This document shows positions 22,733 through 35,300 of a DNA stretch of 64,000 nt, piece after piece. The position numbers and the translations under genes are program-made. Each line of letters starts with the position of its first letter. The first letter of the stretch is position 1. This DNA comes from Leuctra nigra (taxonomy: Eukaryota > Arthropoda > Insecta > Plecoptera > Leuctridae): NCBI GenBank assembly GCA_934045905.1, contig OW203768.1, forward strand, positions 1,950,316 through 2,014,315, read 5' to 3'. Below the pieces are notes generated by a model. It was not told the DNA's origin. It saw nothing but the letters and a program-made list of their open reading frames with translations, and did not search any database.

Positions 22733-23347
22733 TCTTTTAATCTAGATTTATATGATAATTTTGCACGTAGAGTTCAGTAAACAGATTCTGTTGACCAAAA
22801 ACTTAATAAATTACGTTTATTATGACACACATAACCTAATAAACTTTTGTACTTCAACCTTGACATCGGTTCAACCACCGACGTTTCTACAGTTCACCGT
22901 TTCTCTCCCATTTAACTTCGGCGCCACTAGCTGGTATTTAACTCTGTGAACTATTTTATCGACCTGTCAAATGTTAAAACTTGTCTGATTTCTCCAAATT
23001 TCTCTCTCAGCTGTTGAAGGCGGAAGTTTCTTTGTCTGTATATTTTCGTCAAAATTAGCTCAACGTGTTGCTGATTATCCTTACAACCACATAAGTTTCA
23101 AAATTCATATTGAACAAGACACAATACAGTAACATTTCCTTCCAAGTAAGTTCTCCAATGACCTACAAAACCGGTATCACGGTATGACGCAGTTGCGTCA
23201 GCCTATGAAATCATATTTATCACAACATTGATAACCTTGATAATTGATATTAGTTAACAGATTGCATCAATTATCTGGGTTCATAGTTCACTGAATCGTC
23301 ATTGAGGCCATCGATTAAAACTAATTGGTATCTTTTCATCATTAGTA
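22733..23347. promoter_or_regulatory. Shared divergent intergenic region
   Basis: The 615 bp between the start codons of the TSSC4-like (minus) and TAX1BP1-like (plus) genes must hold both 5' UTRs and both promoters. No TATA box is placed convincingly. The sequence just before the plus-strand ATG ends TCATTAG, which could be a splice acceptor of a 5' UTR intron. Confidence 0.5.
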
Positions 23348-26300
23348 ATGAGTTCTCCGGAGGATGAAGAAGCTATGCTGAGCCAATACAGCATGCCCTC
23401 AATGCCAGGTTCCAGCAGCAGCCAGTCGCTGCTCACACAGTCTCAGTATGCAAAGGTAAGTTTCATTGCTTTATGATGTGTGCATGACATGGAATAAATG
23501 TCGAATTTTAGGATTAACAGAAAAGCAAAGTAGACATTCAAAAATACATAAAATATAAAATACGTCTACGTCAATAATCTCTTGCCTATTCGTGTTCGCG
23601 TAAGTTCATAAAAAGATCAATTTCCAAGGCCTGTGGAATACTTGCTGGTGTGTTATTACATGAATCATGTTCGAACAGGTGATCTTCCACGACCTGCTGA
23701 GCGTGTATCCGACCGACGCCGACATCTGGTGTCGCTACACCGTGACGGACGGCGTCACAATACGCCACGGGGATCGGATCGCTCTGTACTGCGTCGGATG
23801 GACGTCGGTGCACGAACATGTGCAGTTCGAGATGGCTCCGGTGCCGAGCGACGAGCAGAAGGACAAACGCAAGGAGGACTCGGAGTTTCAAGTCCTCTTC
23901 AAGGGTAAGAGCAATGTCATTTATATCACATGAAAGTGGTCTAGATATGCAAGTTGGAGAAATTACAGTTAGTTTTCCTGGCAAATCTGTTTGCAATTTT
24001 ACCTATATCGAATATTTTACTATGTATTCGTTTCTAGTTACATAATACTAATAGGTCTGTTTGTTTACCCTGCCACAAGCTACACCTCCTCAAGATGATG
24101 TGTAGAAAGTGGTAGGTTTTTGCAGTTTGTGGCAAATTTGGCAAATTTAACAAAGTGTAAACTGACGCACCTCAGTTAAAATTTAAATCCTTGTAGGTGT
24201 AACCTTACCATGCCTCATAGGCACACATGGCAGTGGTTGTAAATAACTTTAAAATTATGAATATGTACTCAGATCAATGTGCCTACAGTTAATATGTCAC
24301 AAATAAAAGATAAAATGTACCTAGTTTGAAGGCTGGTTAGTCTCTAGACAATTGTTTACTAATTCAAATTCACATGAGCTAGTGAGGTAGGTCTAGGTCA
24401 TAAAACTTGAAGTTGGCATTCTTCATTATTAAAAATTAAATAGGTAATGTAAGGAAATAACTTTCCCCTGCTTAGCCCTAGCTTCAACATCAAGAAATTC
24501 ATCTGCCTAATGAATGACTCATGATGTATATTTGTGTTATGAACTGTACCGTGTGACAGTATCAATGATTCACCCAAGAAGTGCCTCATGTGATTACCAC
24601 CTAGCTGTGAATGTGGGATCCTGTTATCTCTGAGACTGATAGTGCATGATATATTGTCATGGTGCTGTTGTACCGGGTTATACCTACTAGGACGCGATGG
24701 CAATGAGATGCAAGTGCATGGGCCTTGAACTAGTTCATGGGTTCAAAGTTTTTCATCACTATTTAAGATGTAATTGTCAGGTGTCAACATGTTTGAATAC
24801 CTGATCTTCTACTAACATGTTAACATCAAATAGAAAATAATATTCTATCTGAAGATGTTAATAATGCAATGAATCGTCATGAATCATGAAAACATTGCGT
24901 TAATAATTAATAATGTACGTATTATTTAATTATTTAATACGTAGTAAACTGGTATTGTTTATGAAGAGCGATTAACAAATAATAGAAAGTGCAATACTTT
25001 CAACATTGCTTTAGAATCTGGAAGTGAATGTAATACAACTCCAAGTAAGTTTCATTCGTGCATTCGTGTTTTATGTTTCTGGTTGAATTCGTCTTAGAAA
25101 ATAACAGATTATCAGCCCAAATATTTCAAGAAGTATTTATAATACGATAGCATCATAAGCATATTGTTGTACTGTACTGTGTCAGGTTTTCCTGCAATCT
25201 TATCAAATGTAAGATGATCTCAGCCGGATGCGTGAAGAATTCGACCTTGGTCTGTACTTAAGAAAGGGTCGGTATTCTTTGTCACTAGACATCGCCGACA
25301 GTCTCACAAATCCCTTAGAGCGGAAGTCTATGATTTTAGAAATAAGAGATTTAAATAAAAGTTGTGATCGAGATCTCCAAAGAGAACAACCGAACGACAT
25401 GTGACTCGTACGACGGACGATGTGTGCTTGTGCTTGCAGCGTGCAACCTGCCCAAGGACACGGCCGAGTTCTACCAGCTGTGCTACGTCAACGTGGAGAG
25501 CTGCGTCTGCGGAGCCAGCGTGCCCTTCCAGTTCCGCCGGCCGGCAGACGACGAGCTGTGCGAGGTGGAGGAGCAGGAGGGCATGCTGGTGGTGCGATCG
25601 CGCACGGCCATCACCGAGACCAGGCTCAGAGACGTGAGTCTTCGGAACATTTTGATCATTGCATGTAGTTGATTTGAAGTCCTAGAAAAATAATTAGGTA
25701 TATGATTGTTATTTGTTTCAAAGGAGTCAATTTATTTCCCTTAGTAGGTACTTAATTAATTGCATCTCTAAAAGGTTGAGGTATCCTTACTAAAGTGAGC
25801 CGCAGTCGATCTGTGGATTGGAAAAGGGTCTTTTTACTTTCCCGTCCCCTACTTTACCTGCGTGCGCACCATGCCCCATTGTTGTGCCGAACCTTCTCTT
25901 GGATTGAGCTCGCTAAGGGGTTCGTAAAATACCTGTTTTTCAAGAAAATCCCAATCCACAGATCGACTGCGGCTCACTTTATAAATCCTACTTTATTGGG
26001 CACATTACGAATTTGAATAGAAGCACCCCTAATACCATACGCCGCCAGTTCATTTGATGATTGATCACACCACAGTCTCAATGCAGAAATGCCCATTAGT
26101 CAGTTCAAAATTAGGTCATATTTCTTTAGATTTGACCTAAATGTTGTTATTTTGAGTTTATTTAGTAAGAAAGACTTAAAAGTTCCTTTCTAATACCTTC
26201 GTATTAAATTATGTTAAATTTGCAGGTGTTTTATAAATAAATATCTCCTCTCTCAGACTTTTTGATGATTTAAATAATCTTTTCATAATACATTCTAATC

Positions 26301-29300
26301 AATGAAACTGATAGGTATTTAAATCACTTACCTACTCTGCAGTGTTACCGATGTGTTGTCGTGTTGGCAGGCCACCAGCCTGATTGACGAGCTGGACCGT
26401 CAGCGGGCGAGCCAGCAGTACGTGATCGAGCGTCTGGAAGGCGAGGTGAAGCGTCTGCAGAGCCGGCTGGAGGAGCTAGCGCACATCGAGAAGCACGAGG
26501 AGCGTCTGCAGGAGGACATTCAGGTGAGACATTCCTTCGTTCATGGCAAGCCCGACAGTCGAGCCAGCAGTACGTGATCGAGCCTCTGGAAGGCGAGGTG
26601 AACCGTCTGCAGAGCCGGCTGGAGGAGCTCGCGCACATCGAGAAGCACGAGGAGCGTCTGTAGGAGGACATTCAGGTGAGACATTCCTTCGTTCATGGCA
26701 AGCCCGACAGTCGAGCCAGCAGTACGTGATCGAGCGTCTGCAGGAGGACATTCAGGTGAGACATTCCTTCGTTCATGGCAAGCCCGACAGTCGAGCCAGC
26801 AGTACGTGATCGAGCGTCTGGAAGGCGAGGTGAAGCGTCTGCAGAGCCGGCTGGAGGAGCTCGCGCACATCGAGAAGCACGAGGAGCGTCTGCAGGAGGA
26901 CATTCAGGTGAGACATTCCTTCGTTCATGGCAAGCCCGACTGTCGAGCCAGCAGTACGTGATCGAGCGTCTGGAAGGCGAGGTGCAGCGTCTCCAGAGCC
27001 GGCTGGAGGAGCTCGCGCACATCGAGAAGCACGAGGAGCGTCTGCAGGAGGACATTCAGGTGAGACATTCCTTCGTTCATGGCAAGCCCGACAGTCGAGC
27101 CAGCAGTACGTGATCGAGCGTCTGCAGGAGGACATTCAGGTGAGACATTCCTTCGTTCATGGCAAGCCCGACAGTCGAGCCAGCAGTACGTGATCGAGCG
27201 TCTGGAAGGCGAGGTGCAGCGTCTCCAGAGCCGGCTGGAGGAGCTCGCGCACATCGAGAAGCACGAGGAGCGTCTGCAGGAGGACATTCAGGTGAGACAT
27301 TCCTTCGTTCATGGCAAGCCCGACAGTCGAGCCAGCAGTACGTGATCGAGCGTCTGGAAGGCGAGGTGAAGCTTCTGCAGAGCCGGCTGGAGGAGCTCGC
27401 GCACATCGAGAAGCACGAGGAGCGTCTGCAGGAGGACATTCAGGTGAGACATTCCTTCGTTCATGGCAGCCCAACAGCCGAGCCAGCAGTACGTGATCGA
27501 GCGTCTGCAGGAGGACATTACATTCCTTCGTTCATGGCAGCCCAACAGTCGAGCCAGCAGTACGTGATCGAGCGTCTGCAGGAGGACATTCAGGTGAGAC
27601 ATTCCTTCGTTCATGGCAGCCCAACAGCCGAGCCAGCAGTACGTGATCGAGCGTTGCAGGAGGACATTCAGGTGAGACATTCCTTCGTTCATGGCAGCCC
27701 AACAGCCGAGCCAGCAGTACGTGATCGAGCGTCTGCAGGAGGACATTCAGGTGAGACATTCCTTCGTTCATGGCAAGCCCGACAGTCGAGCCAGCAGTAC
27801 GTGATCGAGCGTTGCAGGAGGACATTCAGGTGAGACATTCCTTCGTTCATGGCAAGCTCGACAGTCGAGCCAGCAGTACGTGATCGAGCGTCTGGAAGGC
27901 GAGGTGAAGCGTCTGCAGAGCCGGCTGGAGGAGCTCGCGCACATCGAGAAGCACGAGGAGCGTCTGCAGGAGGACATTCAGGTGAGACATTCCTTCGTTC
28001 ATGGCAGCCCAACAGCCGAGCCAGCAGTACGTGATCGAGCGTCTGCAGGAGGACATTCAGGTGAGACATTCCTTCGTTCATGGCAAGCCCGACAGTCGAG
28101 CCAGCAGTACGTGATCGAGCGTCTGCAGGAGGACATTACATTCCTTCGTTCATGGTAGCCCAACAGCCTCGTCGATGTGTGGCCGAACGAGACGGACACT
28201 TCACTAAAATGGTGAATTTAATCTTTTAGAATGTCTGCCCACATATTTTAATTAGGTAGTGTTCAGAAACTTGTGTTTGTATTTATTTTTTTGTAACAAC
28301 AATTAGGTACCTAATTGACTGGTAAAATGTACAAAAAGTGTCTTTGAATATATTTTATGAATATAAACAAAGTAGAGAAAGAAAAGTTAGTGGAAATACC
28401 CCCAAAATATGTGAAAGGTATGGAAAAGGGCCCGCAAACGACAGGGGCATCCTTTGCCTGTTCATGATATCTACATAATTGATTGGGACTAGGTACCTAC
28501 ATAAAAGTTTTAGGCTCAGTTGTACAATGTCCTGATGAAGTTAGTGGTAGGATCTATGAGTGGAAACCTTGGCCACAGCCAATGTAACACGGCCATCTAG
28601 ACAGCTAAAGTCCATCATACTATGCAATTCAAATTATGAAACCGCATTTCGAATAAAACTCTAGAATCCAATTGACTTAAAAAATTAAATTGACCAATTT
28701 TCATTGTATAGTGTGGTATCCACTTAAAAAGGTATCTTACTTATCAGGACAATGTACAACTTGGCTATAGTGTAGTAGTTGACTGATGCATGATGACTGT
28801 GGTATCCACTTAAAAAGTATCTTACTTATCAGGACAGTGTACAACTGGGCTATAGTGTAGTAGTTAACTGATGCATTATGACTGGCTCAGGCGCTGGACA
28901 CGGAGAAGTCTCTGCTGAGCGTGCGGCTGAGCGGCTCCGAGCAGCGCATCGCGCAGCTGAACGCCACCATCGATGCGCTGAACGCCGACAAGGTGAACCT
29001 CAGCGCGCTGCTCAAGGCCGAGTGCAGTCGGCAGCGCGCAGACAACAACATGGCCGCCCAGCTGGACAACATGCAGCAGATGTTGGACGCGTGCAGCCAG
29101 AGCAAGGAGATGGCCGCGCAGGCGCTGCATTGCGAGCAGTCCAAGGTCAGCCGCATCACCATTGCTTTGATTTCATTTACAAGGGTTCTGTTCGAAAGGG
29201 TTTTCTTTAGTTGCATAGAACTTTCCTCAGTGGTTTCTTCTACGTTTTTTTTTTTACATCCTGCTTTTGTTTTATAAATTAAAGTACCTATCTACTGGAT

Positions 29301-32300
29301 ATCTACTCCTACCAAATAACATTCTAGAATATGAATAGAATCCAAGGTCAATTCTTAAATAATACTTAAATGAGGAGTGACAATCAAGTGATATTTTTTT
29401 TAATCTTTCAATTTCTAACCTTTTTGTACTTGTTATGATGGATTTGTAGCTGAATTACATAATCATAAGGTATTGTAATTTATTGAGGAATGGATTTTAG
29501 TTGGTTTTGCAGTTAAAGCAAAGAATCGCCAAGTAAGTCTTCGTAATAATAAATATCTGTCGCCCGTTTCCAACGACAAAGTCGGGTCGGGAGGTGGAAT
29601 TCCACCAACAATCTTGGGCCTTCACTTCAGTGATGTCGGGTGGCCGATCCTGACACATCACACTCTTCTTCTTCTTCCTCCTCCACCATGTCTCTCCACC
29701 TCTCTCTGTCCTCCCACAATCTTCCTGCAGTCACTGTTCTCCACTCCTCACTTCTTTCCTCTACATCCCACTTCACTTCGCTCTCGGTCTGCTTTCCTGC
29801 TCTCTCGCTCTTTCAAATTCCCTCTTCAGTATTCTTCGGTCTGCAGAATTAGCCAAACAATATCATGTATTGAACAATTCTGCTACTCCTGTCTACAAAC
29901 TCGCTATTGAATGTGAGAATCACATCTGGATGATTATATTTTGCTTGTGCGAGAGGATGTTGATCAACAAGTGTCGCGCGACAGGTGATGCGTCTGAACA
30001 TCGAGCACGACAAGTTCAAGTACCGCTGCGGCTGCCTGGAGGACGAGAACGTGGCGCTGATGACGGAGGTGGCTCGCTGGCAGACGAGCGCCATGGAGCT
30101 GAAGGCGCAGGTGGAGGACAACCTGGCCACGCTGCAGGCCAAGGCAGACTCGCACGCCGCGCTCGGACAGATGCTCGAGCAGCGCGCGGTCGAGCACCAC
30201 GAGCTGGCCAAGCAGCTGCGAGACACTCGGGCCAAGGTAATGCATTAGTCTAGTTGCAGAACAGTGACAACACTAAATTAACAAAAAGTAGGCTTAATTT
30301 CCAAGGCAGCAAATATATAAACAACCTGGAGTGTCATTCCTTTACGGTTTTAGTCTGAAGTTAGCGATCGCATCGTAAATTTTGTTTACTCTAATGTTAA
30401 CAACCATAACAACGGTTGCTACTGTCTTAAAATTTACGATAAGAGAGTAAAAAGGCGTACAGGAATCATCCCCCTGTTTCTTTAATATTTTATTTTTAAA
30501 TAAAAACTTTGCGTATATTACGTTTGTAATGTAAAGCTAACATTGATTAACGTAGCTTACATTAAATATTAAATGAGTTGACAAAATAGCCCCAAAATGT
30601 TACAAATTAAAAATTAAAAACATTTAAAACCTTGTACCACACAAAACCCAATAACCTTAAAACCCTTCTTACCCAATATTTTCGGTAATGATTAGCTTGT
30701 TCCTCACAGGAGTTCGATGCTTCAAAGGAAAATATAAACATAGCCAACAAAACCTATCCTGTATTGCACTTGACCTGTTGAATGTGTTACAGTTGAGCGA
30801 GCGCGAGGACCAGATCACGCAACTGTCGACCGGCCTGGAGCGCGCGGAGCTGGACGTGAAGATGGCGCGTGAGGAGGTGGACTCCCTGCGCGCCAGCGTG
30901 GCCAGCCTCACCACCTCGCTGAGACCCGAGCGCGAGCAGCTGCGCGCGGCGCAGGCGGCCATTGCAGAGCACGAGTCCATCATCAACCACATGAAGCGGG
31001 AGAACGACATGCTCACGCGCCTGGCCAAGGTCAGTCTTGCGGCTTTGTGCTGATCAGGCGTTATTGTTCCCGGAACCATAAGAATGTCCTACTTGGAATT
31101 AGTGGGTACCTACCCACACAGTAGGTACTAAGTGTAAAATATAAAATTTTAAAAATGAACATGAAAGGCTTTAACCTAGTAACACTGAGAAAAATATTCC
31201 ATTTCCTAGAAATTAGAGCACATTTGACTGGAAATGTTCATGTCAAAGTTTATTGTGAAAAAATGTGAAAAATACATTGATGATAGATTGTCTTGAAACT
31301 TCAAGATATCTAGGTATACATACATTATAATAATAACCTGCATTGCACCACAAGACTTGTTTTAATTTCGTTGATGCAATCCCTCTACACTCGGCGACAG
31401 GCTTAGGAATATAGGCCGGCCCATATTAAAGAGGTATCATCTCAGCCTGTTGCCGACTCTACGCTACCAAATGTCTGACTGTCGCCTAACTCTTGATCAC
31501 TGTTCCATCACGCGAAGCCCGTCCATCGGCCGAAGTTCGAGGAGATGCAGCCGTTCAGCCCGCGAGCCAACGTGCCCATCGAGCCACCGCAGGCCGAGGC
31601 GTCGGGCGACCAGCGGCCGTCTCCGCTGGCTCAGCTCAAGACCATGCTGGCGGCCGCGGAGGAATGCCACTCCACGTTGAAGACGGAGCTCGGCGTGGCC
31701 GGCGCTCGCTTCGAGGTGAGCGAGCGCTTCATTTCAAATCACAAGTCACTTCAACTTCACACTAACATTTTAGTAATATCATACTAATATCTAATAATAT
31801 AATACCTCTTTATCATTCAATTTCTTAATATCTACTAATGTAGTACATTTTCAACCTATTAGTTATCAAGATTATAGTTTCTAAATAAGCTTAATAGAGT
31901 GGAACCTCTTTAGTATGTTTCTCCTTAATACGTTTTTCTTCTTAGTACGTTTTTTTAAAAAGGTCCATTCCCCATAAGAACACATGTTAAATTGTTTCTT
32001 TAGTACGTTTTTCACTTTGCTACTTTTTTTCTTCAGTCCCTTGAAAAACGTACTAAAGGGGTTCCCCTGTATGCCAAAAACTCATGGAAGTAATGGCCTA
32101 TTTCGATAAAAATGTGTAAATTTAACTTAACGGATTATTTTGAAGATTTTGTTCAAAAACTATGCAGCAAACCAGACACGTGTTTATGTGTCAGAAATAT
32201 AAGCTTGAGTAGATAGCCGGTGTGACCATGATCGTATTGCCATCGGAAAAAAACAGACAATGGGGCTCCACACTTCAAGCTTAGAATAGAGGGAGCTAGG

Positions 32301-35300
32301 TGTGATTGTAACCTGTTGCTATGGCAACAGATCAAATGTTGTTGACATTTGCTAGATTTTTCTGAATTGAAAACAAAAGAAGTTGTTTAACATAAAGTGA
32401 TATTCTAGTATAAAAAGTAATTCATTGAAACTATTTCTATACATTTAAGTAGTATTACATTTTAAAACAATTACCTACCTTCACTCCGAACACAACAGTT
32501 TGGCATTATATATCAAATACAAGAAGTTTAAAGTGAGCTGTCATCTATCTGTAATTCTGTACAGACATGCGTGGTAGGAAAAAGGACAATTGTAGTTAGC
32601 GCTCCCTAGTGAGAGCAAATGGCAACGTGGAAGCCCATTGGTGATGATTCAAGAGGAGGCATAGTGCTCGTTCAATAATGAAACTCTGTATGATTTTGAT
32701 TAGTCCCCACGCCTGTCTGCCCTGGACCGCGCCAAGGCCGGCGTGGAGCTGAAGCTGGCGGAGAGCAATACACGCCAGCAGGAGCACCGGCACCGGCGCA
32801 ACCAGATCGCGCGCCGCCTGGCCGAGCTGGACACGGAGAGCGAGCGGGCGCGGACCGAGCGCGAGGAGCTCAACGCGCAGTACCTGGCCGAAGTCAACGA
32901 CCTGCAGTTCCTGCACCAGCGCATGGAGACCCTGCAGGAACAGGTGAAGACCCTGTTGAATGTTTAGTTGACTGAGCCTGGAGGCCTGTTCGAGAGCTTT
33001 CACAATCTGAAACCATTCATGTTTTCATTGTATGAAACTTAAAAAGGTTATAACTAGGCCTTCGTCTTCATCTTTTTTTAAGTTTTTATTCAATGCAAAC
33101 GTAAAATTGTTTCCAAACATGAATTCTCAAGAATTGGCCTCCTGCATCAATATCATGTATGATACAGAACTTTAACTGCAATTAATTTTCACGACCTACC
33201 AATTTACCCTCTTTTTTATGGATTTTAGTTTCCTCTTTAATTAGTAACAATCCACTATTTTGCCCCTTATACATGCTATTTTGTACATTTATTTTAACTT
33301 GGGACATAATGATATAAATAAATTTGAATTCCTGCCGCTTTTTAAAAAAATTTATTAAAAGTCGTTTCATCTACCTGTAAGACCCTGTTGTACTGAGGAT
33401 TCGATCATGATCCAAATCTCGATTGAGTTGTTAGAAAATGATTGAAATGTCATGGTGAACAAAATAATTAATACATTCTGATTTTTAAAACAAAAAACTT
33501 ACTAATGAATGCTCTAATTTGCATGTAACAAGCATTTTAAAGCTCAACTTTAAACTTCCACCATTTTGATCTGATTGTTTGGTTATTTCGCCTGCAGGTG
33601 CTGCGCGAGGACGAGACCCAGGGCATGGAGCGCGAGAGCGAGGAGGTGAGCCGCCTGGAGCGCATGTCGAAGCGCGCGTTCGAGCTGGAGCAGTACGTGG
33701 TGCGCTCGTGCGCCGCGCTGCACGACGCCACGCAGATCGCGCTGGTGCTCGACGCCGAACGCGCCAGCCACCAGGCCGACGCCGCGGCGCTGGAGCAGGG
33801 ACTGGAGGCCGAGGCGGAGGTGAAGACCGCGCTGCTGGGGAAGCTGGTGGACATCGACAGGCAGGCGGTGGAGGCTCGCGAGGAGGAGGAGGCAAGGCGC
33901 AAGGTTGGTGTTGCCTCATTCGCACAGCTGCGTAGTGAGTTTGACCTTGAAGAGTTTTTCATTGATTTTTATCAATATCTTTTACCAGTGTAATTGTTAA
34001 TAAAATAAGGCAGGGCTGCCGCCACATACAAATTAATATCCTTTTAAAAAGCATGAAAAATCCGTAAAAATCCGTATGCCCATTAAAAACCTTTAAAATG
34101 ATGTAAAACTCCCATATTTCAAGCACTAACACTCGAAGGCACTAACTGGGCCACTTGACAGATAAGCTATTGAATTCCTCACGCAACATGGGACATGAGA
34201 GAAGGGGGATTGGGTTCTGGACTGACAGCTGTGGATGGAATGGTAATTTTGAATTCAGAATTATAAATATCTTTCTCCCGTTTCCAACACATTATTCATA
34301 ATGAGCATAATAAATTTCAAACTATAAGCACACGCAAGAATAAGGGATGCAATCACTAATCAGGTCATTAACCCACGACCAGCTGCAAACAACTAACAAG
34401 TGGATGCCTCAGGCAGCGCGCGCCCCTACAGTTTGTTCAAATCTTCTGTACAATGATTATGGTGGTGAAGATGGCAACGAAAATGATGTACTACGCTAGC
34501 ACCAACACAACAAAATGAAAATCAGCTAGAACTAGGTGGCACATTCAAGTTAGCTGATTTTATTTGGAGAGTTTAGGTTGGCAAAGTGTGAATTCAGATG
34601 GAAGGTCTGGATGGTGCTGCTTATTTACACCCTAACGGCGTTGTAAGCGTAAATTGAACAGCCTATAGACACTCAAGACATTGCTCAAGGTCGACCAGTT
34701 TCCCCACCCCCCTTCCTCCCTCAACCATTCACTCCCAACCATTTATTGGTAGTATAGCTAGCCTACTTACACAAAAGGGTGTTTTGAAACAATCTCTGCA
34801 CTGAAAATTGTTGGACAGGAAACGAAAATATCTTGTCAAACTATACATTTTCGTAATAAATTTGAAATATTATCTCATTCAAAAGAGAAAATGTGGTTCA
34901 ACTATGAATCACCAGTATCCGTTAAAGAGTCAACAAATCCGTGTGTCCGTTTTTGTACTCATAAATCCGTAAAAACGGATAATATCCGTAAAAACGGCAG
35001 CCCTGAAATAAGGCTTTGTACGAGTCTTCAGAACAGTTCCATGAAAATAATTTCATAGCTTGTAATGGCTTATTATTTTTATTTTGTCCTATACCTACAG
35101 ACAATTAGTTCCTGAAAATTAGTAAAACTGTGGTCCTAAACGTCGGTAGGACGAAATAAAACTAATAAGTTGAAATTATTTTCATTGAACAGTTCTTAAG
35201 ACTAGTTCAAAGGCTTATTTTATTATAAATTACATTGGTAAAAGATATTGATAAAAATCGATTAAAAGCTCTTCAAGGCCACGCTCACTACCCAGCCGCC

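Noticed and set aside
23586..23996. Minus-strand ORF of 136 codons
   Set aside because: It is the shadow of the SKICH exon on the opposite strand.
26353..28199. Twenty or so overlapping ORFs on both strands
   Set aside because: They are shifted readings of the exon-4 array; only exon 4 itself (26371-26523) fits the gene model.
33485..33962. ORFs on the minus strand opposite exon 10
   Set aside because: Shadows caused by the GC-rich coiled-coil exon.
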